NCBI RefSeq assembly: GCF_000027145.1
Contig: NC_013891.1
Span: 124,001 to 188,000 of the forward strand
Length of the DNA: 64,000 bases
DNA from: Listeria seeligeri serovar 1/2b str. SLCC3954
GTDB lineage: Bacteria > Bacillota > Bacilli > Lactobacillales > Listeriaceae
Reading direction: 5' to 3'
Below, one piece after another: positions 49,484 to 58,087 of the stretch. The notes beneath the pieces were generated by a model. That model saw only the letters and a program-made list of their open reading frames with translations, was not told where the DNA came from and did no database searches. The number at the start of each line of letters is the position of its first letter. The first letter of the stretch is position 1. Position numbers and translations under genes: made by a program.

Positions 49484-50688
49484 ACGTTCTCCAAAGCATG
49501 AAGATGGCGTGGAAGCAATTAAAAGCAAGTAAGTTAAGGTCGTTTTTGACTATGCTTGGAATCATCATTGGTGTAGCGTCCGTTATTCTGTTAGTTTCAC
49601 TCGGAAATGGTGTTACTGAAGAAGTGGATGAACAAATGGGAGATTTGGGCTCCAATTTAATTACAGTAGTTAATAGCTCAGTTAATCCAAATGACAAATA
49701 CACGTATGATGAGGTAATGAAATACCAAAATATCGACGGTGTAAAAAGTGTCTCACCAGAATTATCTGGACAAGTAAATGCGACATTTGATTATAAAAAC
49801 TCAAGTAATAAAGTTATTGGAACGAATGACCAGTACAAGGCGGCTCGTAGCTTGGAAATGAGCGAAGGACGCTTCTTACTACCAATTGATACAGAATATG
49901 GCCAGAAGGTAGCTGTAATCGGCTCTACGGTAGCAAGTGACTTGTTCGGCTTCGGAAATCCAATTGGCGAAACAATTAGATTGAACGGAATGCCATACAA
50001 AGTAGTCGGCGTTTTAAAAGAAAAAGGTGCTTCGATGATGGGATCGAGCGATGACCAAATCTTCATTCCAATTTCTTCCGCACAAAGACTACTTAAAGAT
50101 ACTAATGTCCGCACAATTTATGTAGAAACCAAATCAGCAGAAGATGTTGACTTCGTTGTCAATACGTTAGAATCTCGTCTAGCAATTAAATTTGGTGATG
50201 AGAAAGAACAAGAAAAAAATGCTTCTTCGGCTCAAATGGGACCATCCTATCAAGTTATTAACCAACAAGAAATTTTAAATGCGTTTAATACGATAAGTTC
50301 GACATTAACTACAGCGTTAGGCGCGATTGCTGCTATTTCGCTTGTGGTGGGTGGTATCGGAATTATGAACATTATGCTCGTTTCGGTTAGTGAGCGAACG
50401 AGAGAGATTGGTATCAGAAAAGCACTTGGGGCGAAAAAACGCGCAATACTACTACAATTCCTAATCGAATCAATCGTTATTAGTGTTTGTGGTGGAATTA
50501 TCGGAATTATTATCGGCGTGTCTGGTGCGCTTATATTCGGTTCAGTCGCCGGTATATCATCAGGAATTACTGCCGGAACGATAATCTTCTCCTTTGTATT
50601 CTCCCTATGTATTGGGGTAATCTTCGGTATTGCTCCTGCGAATAAAGCTTCAAAATTACGACCAATTGATGCATTAAGATCAGAATAA
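49480..50688 (+). CDS. MacB/YknZ-type ABC transporter permease (FtsX family)
   Basis: A 402-residue MacB-like permease. There is one membrane segment at residues 20-45 with 'LTMLGIIIGVASVILLVSLG', a large extracytoplasmic domain to about residue 270, and three C-terminal membrane segments of the FtsX type with 'VSERTREIGIRKALGAKK' between them. With the short adaptor and ATPase it makes a YknXYZ-like complex; related systems protect against toxic peptides. The ATG has GAGGGGGG upstream. This is the lmo0195 position. Confidence 0.93.
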   Translation: MNVLQSMKMAWKQLKASKLRSFLTMLGIIIGVASVILLVSLGNGVTEEVDEQMGDLGSNLITVVNSSVNPNDKYTYDEVMKYQNIDGVKSVSPELSGQVNATFDYKNSSNKVIGTNDQYKAARSLEMSEGRFLLPIDTEYGQKVAVIGSTVASDLFGFGNPIGETIRLNGMPYKVVGVLKEKGASMMGSSDDQIFIPISSAQRLLKDTNVRTIYVETKSAEDVDFVVNTLESRLAIKFGDEKEQEKNASSAQMGPSYQVINQQEILNAFNTISSTLTTALGAIAAISLVVGGIGIMNIMLVSVSERTREIGIRKALGAKKRAILLQFLIESIVISVCGGIIGIIIGVSGALIFGSVAGISSGITAGTIIFSFVFSLCIGVIFGIAPANKASKLRPIDALRSE

Positions 50689-50694
50689 GTAGAA

Positions 50695-50733
50695 AAGGAA
50701 TTCGAAATGATGTGTTTCGGATTCCTTTTTTAG
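50695..50733 (+). terminator. Terminator of the MacB-type operon
   Basis: The stem 'aaaaggaattcgaaa' / 'tttcggattcctttt' is followed by T residues. Confidence 0.87.
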
Positions 50734-51211
50734 TATTAAATTAGCCTTGTTTATGTATAAAAAACCCATAAGTTGTCTTGTCATCTAGATTTAACACTTT
50801 TGTCATAATTAAACCTTCTTATTTAAAAAATGAAAAGCCAAAAAATAAAAAAGTTATCAAAAGGTGCATTAGAATGCTATTTTTTGGGTATATATAGTTT
50901 AATGGCAATTATTTTGCATAGAAACAGGAAAAAGTTTTCATGTAAAAAAATATGTACTATTATCTATTGAACGACCAGATTATTGTATACAATTGTTTTT
51001 GGGAAATGATTTAATTTCGACCGTTTTACTGGTTTAATTGCTCGTAAAATAGTATGATAATTACATTGAGATACTGTTCTAGCAATGGTTTAGAGTTTTT
51101 TTAGGTAAGAATAAACAACATTGTATACAAAGATGATTTCGTTACGAACAATCTGGAAATGTCAATACTTTTTACATAAAAACTAATTTTTTTGATTTCG
51201 AATTCACAAAG
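50734..51211. other. Long AT-rich intergenic region with twin TTGTATACAA palindromes
   Basis: About 480 bases without a convincing ORF on either strand. Two copies of the palindrome TTGTATACAA occur at 50983-50992 and 51121-51130, 138 bases apart, the first embedded in the longer dyad ATTGTATACAAT. The sites resemble GntR-family operators. The rest is AT-rich and may hold promoter-upstream or small RNA sequence; I cannot define a transcript. Confidence 0.5.
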
Positions 51212-51240
51212 TTGTCAAATTTAGTTTTTTTTATTATTAT
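51212..51240 (+). promoter_or_regulatory. Probable spoVG promoter
   Basis: TTGTCA at 51212-51217, a 17-base spacer, and TATTAT at 51235-51240. It would give a leader of about 130 bases that contains a small hairpin at 51273-51287 followed by TTTTT, a possible attenuator. Confidence 0.6.
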
Positions 51241-51380
51241 GTTCATAGGGAATAATTTTACGTAAACGTTGCTTGCTTCAAAAGCAATTTTTCTATGGGG
51301 GAATTTTTCTCGAGTGTGTACTTATGTTGCATGTGAGCATTGGTTACTAACAGAGCAACTAGATTAAGGTGGTGAAGATA

Positions 51381-51689
51381 ATGGAGATTACAGATGTGAG
51401 ATTACGACGTGTTGAGACAGATGGGAGAATGAAAGCTATTTCTTCAATAACGATTGATAGTGAGTTTGTTATTCACGACATTCGTGTTATCGATGGCAAC
51501 GAGGGACTGTTCGTAGCTATGCCAAGCAAACGTACGCCGGATGGAGAGTTTAGAGATATTGCACATCCAATTAACTCAAACACCCGTGCGAAAATTCAAG
51601 AAGCTGTTTTAGCTGCTTATGAAGTAGCTGAAGAACCAACTGCAAGTGAAGAAAAATCTGCTGATGAAAGTGTTGCAGAAGAAAACTAA
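51381..51689 (+). CDS. spoVG: SpoVG RNA/DNA-binding regulator, copy 1
   Basis: A 102-residue SpoVG: '[19 protein letters not shown]', then '[22 protein letters not shown]…[12 protein letters not shown]' and an acidic tail. SpoVG is a global nucleic-acid-binding regulator; in L. monocytogenes it affects virulence, lysozyme resistance and metabolism. AAGGTGGTGAAG precedes the ATG at 51381. A second copy follows about 130 bases later. This is lmo0196. Confidence 0.95.
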   Translation: MEITDVRLRRVETDGRMKAISSITIDSEFVIHDIRVIDGNEGLFVAMPSKRTPDGEFRDIAHPINSNTRAKIQEAVLAAYEVAEEPTASEEKSADESVAEEN

Positions 51690-51816
51690 AAAAATCCTCA
51701 TTTTAGGGAGAACATTGTTGTGAACAGCTTGAGAAGGGGATTTAGTTAACCTGATGTTTGGCTGGTAAAGGCATATTCTTTTTGATCGAGGCAAATGGGA
51801 TAAGGAGTGACTAATA

Positions 51817-52125
51817 ATGCAAGTAACAGATGTGAGATTACGTCGTGTAGAAACTGATGGAAGAATGAGAGCGATTGCTTCAATCACTTTAGATGAGGAA
51901 TTTGTAGTTCATGATATTCGCGTTATTGATGGGAATAACGGTTTATTCGTAGCTATGCCAAGTAAACGTGGTGTTGATGGTGAGTTCCGTGATATCGCTC
52001 ATCCAATTAATTCCGACACTCGTGCTAAAATTCAAGAAGTTGTTTTAGCTGAATATGTACGTGTTGGAGAAGAAGAAGCAAGTGCGGTAACAGAAGAAGA
52101 ATCTGAATCCGTTTCTGCTGAATAA
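51817..52125 (+). CDS. SpoVG RNA/DNA-binding regulator, copy 2
   Basis: A 102-residue tandem paralogue of spoVG, nearly identical through the core domain ('[39 protein letters not shown]') but with a different acidic tail. AAGGAGTGA precedes the ATG. The gap of about 127 bases has no obvious terminator, so both copies may be co-transcribed. The pair is typical of Listeria (lmo0197). Confidence 0.95.
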   Translation: MQVTDVRLRRVETDGRMRAIASITLDEEFVVHDIRVIDGNNGLFVAMPSKRGVDGEFRDIAHPINSDTRAKIQEVVLAEYVRVGEEEASAVTEEESESVSAE

Positions 52126-52138
52126 TTAAAAATTTCCA

Positions 52139-52166
52139 AGGGCTAGCCTAGTGCTAGCCCTTTTTG
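52139..52166 (+). terminator. Terminator after the spoVG pair
   Basis: A perfect 8-bp stem (agggctag / ctagccct) with a 7-base loop is followed by five T. Confidence 0.92.
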
Positions 52167-52199
52167 TTTGGATAAAACTAGAAAAAATAATAAATAGCC

Positions 52200-52228
52200 T
52201 TGGTCTTCTTTTTTTGCTATGGTATAAT
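52200..52228 (+). promoter_or_regulatory. Promoter of the small 41-codon gene
   Basis: TTGGTC at 52200-52205, a 17-base spacer, and perfect TATAAT at 52223-52228. Confidence 0.78.
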
Positions 52229-52263
52229 TAAAAGTAGATTGAAATTTGGGAGGGGAATTCAGA

Positions 52264-52389
52264 ATGATGTTGCAAAATCAGGCACAATCACGAAACTATT
52301 ATCGTAGCACAACTGTAATTTCTACTTTTAATGACCAAATGGACAATCATGGTGTATCTTTCGGAATTTTCAAACAAATAAAATATTGA
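52264..52389 (+). CDS. Small 41-residue protein, unknown function
   Basis: A 41-codon ORF starting ATG-ATG, with GGGAGGGG 8 bases upstream, a strong promoter 35 bases upstream and a terminator right after its stop: a complete single-gene unit. The product begins 'MMLQNQAQSRNYYRSTTVIS' and ends 'SFGIFKQIKY'. It is polar, rich in Gln, Asn, Ser and Tyr, weakly basic, with no membrane segment, cysteine or signal peptide. I do not recognise it. It lies between spoVG2 and glmU. It could be a small protein, or the RNA itself may be the product. Confidence 0.65.
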   Translation: MMLQNQAQSRNYYRSTTVISTFNDQMDNHGVSFGIFKQIKY

Positions 52390-52393
52390 AATT

Positions 52394-52427
52394 ACTCTTT
52401 ACCAAAAAATACGGTTAAGAGTTTTTA
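52394..52427 (+). terminator. Terminator of the small 41-codon gene
   Basis: The stem 'actctttacc' / 'ggttaagagt' (one internal mismatch) is followed by five T, beginning 5 bases after the stop codon. Confidence 0.82.
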
Positions 52428-52440
52428 TTTGGGCGGATTC

Positions 52441-52469
52441 TTGAAAAAAAGCGGATTTTACGTTATCAT
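52441..52469 (+). promoter_or_regulatory. glmU promoter
   Basis: TTGAAA at 52441-52446, a 17-base spacer, and TATCAT at 52464-52469, 39 bases before the glmU start. Confidence 0.7.
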
Positions 52470-52508
52470 TCATAGTGGAAGAATAGTGAATATTGGAGGT
52501 TCTATATA

Positions 52509-53882
52509 ATGTCAAAACGATATGCTGTAGTGCTTGCTGCTGGCCAAGGTACACGGATGAAATCAAAACTTTACAAAGTGTTACATCCAGTTTGTGGTAA
52601 ACCAATGGTCGAACATGTAGTAGATCAAATTTCGACACTTGATGTTGATAAAGTGGTTACGATAGTGGGTCACGGAGCGGAGAAAGTACAAGAGCATTTA
52701 GCAGGAAAAAGCGAATTTGTGAAGCAGGAAGAGCAACTTGGTACGGCACATGCAGTACTTCAAGCAAAAGCTGCACTTGCTGAAAGAGATGGTGTGACGC
52801 TAGTTGTTTGTGGGGATACACCTTTAATTGAAGCTAGTACAATGGAAGCTCTACTAAAATATCACCATGAAAAACGTGCAAAAGCAACAATACTTACTAC
52901 GGTGATTGAAGATCCTACAGGTTATGGCCGTATTATTCGTGATGACCTTGGCATTGTAGAAAAAATCGTAGAACATAAAGATGCAACTGAGAAAGAACAA
53001 CGAATTTCAGAAATTAATACTGGTACTTATTGTTTTGATAATAAAGCCCTTTTTGAAGCGTTAGAAAAAGTTTCAAATGACAATGTTCAAGGGGAATATT
53101 ATTTACCAGACGTTATTAAAATTTTAAAAGATTCAGATGAAGTTGTAGCGGCATATCGAATGGAATCTTTCGAGGAATCCCTTGGAGTGAACGATCGAAT
53201 TGCTTTAGCTGAAGCATCTAAATTAATGCAATGTCGAATTAATGAGAATCATATGCGTAATGGAGTAACACTTGTTAATCCAGAAAGCACGTATATTGAT
53301 ATAAATGTAAAAATTGGGCAAGATACAGTAGTTGAACCTGGAGTTATGCTTCGCGGAGATACGGTAATTGGGGACGATTGTGTTGTTACAAGCGGCTCAG
53401 AAATTGTAAATAGTATCATAGGTGAACGAGTTCATATCAGAAGCTCCTCCATTTTTGAAAGTAAAGTGGGCGATGATGTCCAAATCGGGCCATATGCGCA
53501 CTTAAGACCAGAATCTGATATTCATAATCATGTGAAAATCGGAAATTATGTAGAAACCAAAAAAGCGGTTGTCGGTGAAGGAACTAAATTACCTCACTTT
53601 ATTTATATGGGCGACGCGGAAATCGGTAAAAACGTAAATGTTGGTTGCGGAAGTATTGCCGTTAATTACGATGGCAAAAACAAAGCGAAAACCATTATTG
53701 GCGACGATGTTTTTGTAGGTTGTAATTCCAATTTGGTAGCCCCAGTCAAAGTCGGGAATCGTGCTTTTATAGCAGCCGGTTCAACGATTACAAAAGACGT
53801 ACCAGATGATGCGCTAGGAATTGCTCGCGCGAAACAAGACAACAAGATAGGCTATGCAAAACGTTTAAATCACGGTAAATAA
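52509..53882 (+). CDS. glmU: Bifunctional UDP-GlcNAc pyrophosphorylase / GlcN-1-P acetyltransferase
   Basis: A 457-residue GlmU. The N-terminal nucleotidyltransferase begins '[20 protein letters not shown]'; the C-terminal half is a left-handed beta-helix of hexapeptide repeats ('[20 protein letters not shown]…') ending with the catalytic loop '[15 protein letters not shown]'. It makes UDP-GlcNAc for peptidoglycan and teichoic acids. TTGGAGG precedes the ATG. prs follows, as in Bacillus. Confidence 0.97.
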   Translation: MSKRYAVVLAAGQGTRMKSKLYKVLHPVCGKPMVEHVVDQISTLDVDKVVTIVGHGAEKVQEHLAGKSEFVKQEEQLGTAHAVLQAKAALAERDGVTLVVCGDTPLIEASTMEALLKYHHEKRAKATILTTVIEDPTGYGRIIRDDLGIVEKIVEHKDATEKEQRISEINTGTYCFDNKALFEALEKVSNDNVQGEYYLPDVIKILKDSDEVVAAYRMESFEESLGVNDRIALAEASKLMQCRINENHMRNGVTLVNPESTYIDINVKIGQDTVVEPGVMLRGDTVIGDDCVVTSGSEIVNSIIGERVHIRSSSIFESKVGDDVQIGPYAHLRPESDIHNHVKIGNYVETKKAVVGEGTKLPHFIYMGDAEIGKNVNVGCGSIAVNYDGKNKAKTIIGDDVFVGCNSNLVAPVKVGNRAFIAAGSTITKDVPDDALGIARAKQDNKIGYAKRLNHGK

Positions 53883-53931
53883 TTTCCAATTGGAAAGTTT
53901 GAAATTTTAATAAAAATAGTGGAGGCTGATT

Positions 53932-54888
53932 ATGTCAAACGAGTATTTTGATCCAAAGTTGAAGATTTTCTCGCTAAATTCTAATCGTGAACTAGCTGAA
54001 GAGATTGCGAAAGAAGTAGGTATTGAGTTAGGAAAATCAAGCGTTACTCATTTTAGTGATGGAGAAATCCAAATTAACATTGAAGAAAGTATCCGTGGTT
54101 GTCATGTTTACGTTATTCAATCAACGAGTAACCCTGTAAACCAGAATTTAATGGAACTTTTGATCATGATTGATGCGTTGAAACGCGCTTCTGCGGCTAC
54201 AATTAATATTGTTATGCCTTACTATGGTTATGCACGCCAAGATCGTAAAGCAAGAAGCCGTGAACCGATTACGGCAAAATTAGTTGCAAACTTAATCGAA
54301 ACAGCTGGTGCAACAAGAATGATTACACTAGATATGCACGCACCGCAAATCCAAGGTTTCTTTGATATTCCAATTGATCACTTGAATGCAGTACGTTTAC
54401 TAAGTGATTACTTTGGCGAACGTCATTTGGGCGATGATTTAGTAGTAGTTTCCCCTGACCACGGCGGAGTTACTCGTGCTCGTAAAATGGCGGACCGTCT
54501 GAAAGCGCCGATTGCGATTATTGATAAGCGTCGTCCGCGTCCAAACGTAGCAGAAGTAATGAACATTGTTGGTAATGTAGAAGGTAAAGTTTGTATCATT
54601 ATTGATGATATTATTGACACAGCTGGAACAATTACACTTGCTGCAAAAGCGTTACGTGAAGCTGGAGCAACAAAAGTATACGCATGTTGTTCTCACCCTG
54701 TTTTATCTGGGCCAGCAATGAAACGTATCGAGGAATCCCCAATCGAAAAACTAGTTGTTACTAACTCCATTGCTCTTCCAGAAGACAAATGGATTGATAA
54801 AATGGAACAGCTGTCTGTAGCACCACTTTTAGGTGAGGCAATTGTACGTGTTCATGAAAATGCTTCTGTAAGTTCGCTATTTGAATAA
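53932..54888 (+). CDS. prs: Ribose-phosphate pyrophosphokinase
   Basis: A 318-residue PRPP synthetase. The catalytic flexible loop region '[21 protein letters not shown]' and PRPP loop '[14 protein letters not shown]' are present, with '[12 protein letters not shown]' between. It supplies PRPP for nucleotides, His and Trp. GTGGAGG precedes the ATG. In all Listeria this gene marks the left border of the prfA virulence cluster. Confidence 0.97.
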   Translation: MSNEYFDPKLKIFSLNSNRELAEEIAKEVGIELGKSSVTHFSDGEIQINIEESIRGCHVYVIQSTSNPVNQNLMELLIMIDALKRASAATINIVMPYYGYARQDRKARSREPITAKLVANLIETAGATRMITLDMHAPQIQGFFDIPIDHLNAVRLLSDYFGERHLGDDLVVVSPDHGGVTRARKMADRLKAPIAIIDKRRPRPNVAEVMNIVGNVEGKVCIIIDDIIDTAGTITLAAKALREAGATKVYACCSHPVLSGPAMKRIEESPIEKLVVTNSIALPEDKWIDKMEQLSVAPLLGEAIVRVHENASVSSLFE

Positions 54889-54908
54889 ACAATAAAAAAC
54901 TAAAATTA

Positions 54909-54957
54909 AAAAGCAGAAATTCTTAGTCGCTATGCGCAGGGAATTTCTGCTTTTTTG
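54909..54957 (+). terminator. Terminator after prs
   Basis: The stem 'aaaagcagaaattc' / 'gaatttctgctttt' with a structured loop is followed by T residues. The arm sequence recurs in the inverted repeat at 57847. Confidence 0.9.
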
Positions 54958-55093
54958 TGATTGTTTAAAAGTGGGCATGTACATAAATTCGACATATATT
55001 TGCAGGTATTAGTTCTTCTGGAGGAAAGTTTGTGAAGGCAAACAGTGTATAATTTAGCTATAGTTTGAAATACATATAAAAGGAGAATGATTA

Positions 55094-57802
55094 TTGAAAA
55101 GGAAAAATAGCTTTTTTACATTACTCATTGTTGCATGTGTTGTTTTTTCGAGTCTTTGGTTTCCGACCGAAATACCCGTTAAAGCAGTAGGCGGAGGCAA
55201 ACGAGATGATTTAGTTAAGTCAGTAAGCTTTTATAAGTCGAATGGAAATAATGTATCTCTAAAAGAAGATTATAATGAAGACTTAGATTACTTTATAGAT
55301 GTTTCTTTTGCAGGTAATTCCTTCCAGGTGGGAGATTATTTTGATGTTACTTTATCAAAAGATGCATTATTGTATACTGACGAAACTTACGACTTAACAA
55401 TTGATGTCGATCCAACAAGCACAGTAAAGCAAGAAGTAGTAGGCGAAGTAAGTGTTAACCAAAACGGCGGTGTGCCGACTTTACATTTTACCTTTACTGA
55501 AAATTCGGATGATTATTTTGTCAAAGATTTTACAGGGAATTTTAAAATACAATTAATGCCTTTGCAAGGCGGGAAAAATTTGATTAGTTTAAATTATAAT
55601 GGAGCTACTCAAAATTTTAAAAACATTAATTCGAGCACTGTAGAATTAAATGTGAATGTAATGGGAGAGTGGCCGCCCCTTGGGACAAGCAATATTTCGC
55701 GAGTTAGTGGGGATTTATATCGCGCTCAGCAAGTGTATGAAAAACCTAAAAGTAAAGTTAATTATGAAACAGAAATTTTAGTATCTTATCCATTATTTGA
55801 AAAAAAGATTCCACTTGGAAATGTTCAAAATGTTAGAGTTGAAATTTGGGATGAATCGAGGGGAATATATAGACCAGCTATTACTGGCGTTGAGTATGGA
55901 ACGATAACATATGATGTAGGCACGCCATATATAGGTGGGCCGAGTTATAAAATGAACTGTACTATTCCTTTCATCGGGATTTCTTCAAAAACGCGTGTTA
56001 CTTTTGATATCAATACGAATATTGATGGGAAATCTGGTTCAACAGATCCGTATCTTATCGGTCTCTCATCGGTAACTGCGGCAACTAAATCCGTCCAATT
56101 TTATCCAATAGATAATGCAGAATCTAATCTTAAGGTAAATCAATATGGAAAAGTTACCACTAGTTTTGAAGATGAAAATGGCGCGGCAATTACTTTCGAT
56201 GATTACAGTGAGGCGGCGTTTGCTGGCGAACTCAATGAGGATGGAGAATATGAAATTGACGGAAAATTCCTCTATAATTCCACCCAATCAGTAGATAAGC
56301 ATGCATTTGATGAGATGCTAGAAGATGAAAAATATAAGCTAGTTGACGTCTCATCGGAGAATCAGCTCACGGAAACGGAAGATAACTTGAATATCCAAAT
56401 TAAACTAGGTTATGAAAATGACGTTTTGTATAAAATCAAAAAGTTGCAAAAACCTGTTATCCAAGCTCTTCCAGAAATAGAATATAGCAAAACTGTGGTC
56501 AAAACAAAGGAAGAATTTTTAGGAGATGTAGAAGCAACTACAGATATTCCTTCAGTGATTGATTGCGATTTAAAAGATGTGGAATGGGGCGTGCCAGGGG
56601 ATTATCCAGTTGTTATCACAGCAGTTAATGAGGATAATCAAGAAGCTGACCCAGTAACGGTAATGGTTCACATCTTAAAGAACCCGGCGCCAGTTATTTC
56701 TGTGGATCCGGAAATAACCTATAAAAAAACAGTAACAAAAACAGATGACGAACTCCTTACCGATGTAAATGCAAGAACGAATGACGGTTCAGTAATCACC
56801 TCTGACATTGCTGACAAAGTTAAATGGGGTGTGCCGGGTGATTATGAAGTTACCTTAAATGCGATGAATGAAGACGGAGTGGCGGCAGAATCGAAAACAT
56901 TCACCGTACATATTTTGAAAAGCCCTGCACCAATTATCGCAGTAGATCCGGAAATAACCTATTTGAAATCAACAACAAAAACAGAACCGGAACTCCTTGC
57001 AGATGTACATGCACAAACAAATGATGGTTCTCCGATAGTGTCTGATATGCTAACAGAAGTGAAGTGGGGTGTCCCGGGAGAATACCCAGTCACACTTAAC
57101 TCGATGAATGAAGACGGCGTAGCAGCAGAATCAAAAACATTTATCGTGAAAATTTTGAAAGATCCAGCACCAATTATCACGGTTGATCCAGAAATAACTT
57201 ATGACTCAAAAACGAAAAAAGAAGTAGCAGAATTGTTGACTGAAGTACACGCACAAACAAACGATGGTTCAGCAATCACATCTGACGCAGAGACACAAGT
57301 TAATTGGGGTATGCCAGGAGAATACCCAGTAACGCTAAATGCAATGAATGAAGACGGTGTAGCAGCAGAACCGAAAACCTTTATTGTGAAAATTTTAAAA
57401 AATCCAGCTCCAGTGATTACAGTAGACCCAGAAATAACCTATGATTCAAAAACGAAAAAAGAAGTAGCAGAATTACTAGCTGAAGTTCATGCACAAACAA
57501 ACGACGGCTCAGCAATCACATCCGACGCGGAGACTCAAGTTGTTTGGGGTGCTCCAGGAGATTACCTTGTTACTTTAAATGCTGTAAATGAACACGAGAT
57601 AGCAGCAGAGCCAGTATCATTTACGGTGCACATTGTTGAAGCAAAAGAAAAACCAGTACCAAAAGATAAACCGAAAAACAAGTTAACTGTCAAGGAGAAA
57701 AAACTCCCGCAAACAGGTGACAGAAATTCGGAAGGTGTGTTAGGGTTTTCGGCACTTTGCTTAGGCCTCTGGTTGTTTTTTAGAAATGGACGATTGAAAT
57801 AA
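55094..57802 (+). CDS. LPXTG surface protein with five LapB/InlK-D3-like Ig repeats
   Basis: A 902-residue sortase A substrate. There is a signal peptide (about residues 1-33), then a ~420-residue N-terminal region with adhesin-like beta-rich sequence ('DYNEDLDYFIDVSFAGNSFQ'). Five tandem Ig-like repeats of about 80 residues follow (about 455-855), each with 'PVIxVDPEITY', 'VKWGVPGDYPVTLNAMNEDG' and 'FTVHILK' elements. A short Lys/Pro linker, LPQTG, a hydrophobic segment and 'RNGRLK' complete it. The start is TTG behind AAAGGAGAA. It lies between prs and prfA, where L. monocytogenes has no gene. No PrfA box is seen upstream. Confidence 0.87.
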   Translation: MKRKNSFFTLLIVACVVFSSLWFPTEIPVKAVGGGKRDDLVKSVSFYKSNGNNVSLKEDYNEDLDYFIDVSFAGNSFQVGDYFDVTLSKDALLYTDETYDLTIDVDPTSTVKQEVVGEVSVNQNGGVPTLHFTFTENSDDYFVKDFTGNFKIQLMPLQGGKNLISLNYNGATQNFKNINSSTVELNVNVMGEWPPLGTSNISRVSGDLYRAQQVYEKPKSKVNYETEILVSYPLFEKKIPLGNVQNVRVEIWDESRGIYRPAITGVEYGTITYDVGTPYIGGPSYKMNCTIPFIGISSKTRVTFDINTNIDGKSGSTDPYLIGLSSVTAATKSVQFYPIDNAESNLKVNQYGKVTTSFEDENGAAITFDDYSEAAFAGELNEDGEYEIDGKFLYNSTQSVDKHAFDEMLEDEKYKLVDVSSENQLTETEDNLNIQIKLGYENDVLYKIKKLQKPVIQALPEIEYSKTVVKTKEEFLGDVEATTDIPSVIDCDLKDVEWGVPGDYPVVITAVNEDNQEADPVTVMVHILKNPAPVISVDPEITYKKTVTKTDDELLTDVNARTNDGSVITSDIADKVKWGVPGDYEVTLNAMNEDGVAAESKTFTVHILKSPAPIIAVDPEITYLKSTTKTEPELLADVHAQTNDGSPIVSDMLTEVKWGVPGEYPVTLNSMNEDGVAAESKTFIVKILKDPAPIITVDPEITYDSKTKKEVAELLTEVHAQTNDGSAITSDAETQVNWGMPGEYPVTLNAMNEDGVAAEPKTFIVKILKNPAPVITVDPEITYDSKTKKEVAELLAEVHAQTNDGSAITSDAETQVVWGAPGDYLVTLNAVNEHEIAAEPVSFTVHIVEAKEKPVPKDKPKNKLTVKEKKLPQTGDRNSEGVLGFSALCLGLWLFFRNGRLK
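56461..57635 (+). repeat. Five tandem in-frame ~240-bp repeats
   Basis: The 'gaaataac(c/t)tat' element recurs near 56710, 56950, 57190 and 57430, exactly 240 bases apart; a more diverged first unit begins about 237 bases earlier. Units 4 and 5 are the most alike, with long identical stretches ('acgaaaaaagaagtagcag'). Confidence 0.9.
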
Positions 57803-57812
57803 TAATATATAA

Positions 57813-57957
57813 GGAGAGACTGGGATAAAAAGGTCTCTAAAATGAAAAACAAGCAGAAATCATGCCTATTCCATTTTTCAAAATGGCTATATACAATGAT
57901 TTCTGCTTGTTTATTTTCCGATTTTTCTTAATGATTTTTATGTTTGTCCCACTCTCT
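57813..57957. repeat. Nested long inverted repeat
   Basis: Inner arms of 17 perfect bases at 57847-57863 and 57896-57912 ('aaacaagcagaaatcat' and its complement) lie inside outer imperfect arms at 57813-57829 and 57942-57957 ('gagagactgggataaa' / 'tttgtcccactctc'). The outer motif resembles a terminator-associated repeat common in Listeria and enterococci. It terminates the LPXTG gene and insulates the downstream promoter. Confidence 0.75.
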
Positions 57958-57988
57958 TTTGATAGAAACTTATGATACTTGGAAAATA

Positions 57989-58030
57989 TTAATATTTGTT
58001 AATGTGAGATAGTGAACTTTCAGATACAAT
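57989..58030 (+). promoter_or_regulatory. Candidate PrfA-dependent promoter of the AraD-like gene
   Basis: 'ttaatatttgttaa' at 57989-58002 differs by one base from the perfect PrfA box TTAACATTTGTTAA used at hly here. It is followed after exactly 22 bases by TACAAT (58025-58030), the same -10 hexamer as at hly. No -35 consensus is present, as expected for PrfA promoters. One mismatch suggests lower affinity. Confidence 0.75.
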
Positions 58031-58087
58031 TAGAAAAGAATGTTATTAAGAACTGGTAGAGTAAATGTATTTAAAAGGAGATCGGCT

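Noticed and set aside
54958-55093. Possible PrfA control of the LPXTG gene next to prs
   Set aside because: A TATAAT occurs at 55048-55053 but neither a PrfA-like palindrome at 22-23 bp nor a good -35 is present.
56461-57635. CRISPR-like repeats
   Set aside because: The repeats are 240 bp, in frame and coding for Ig-like domains; no short repeat-spacer pattern exists in the window.
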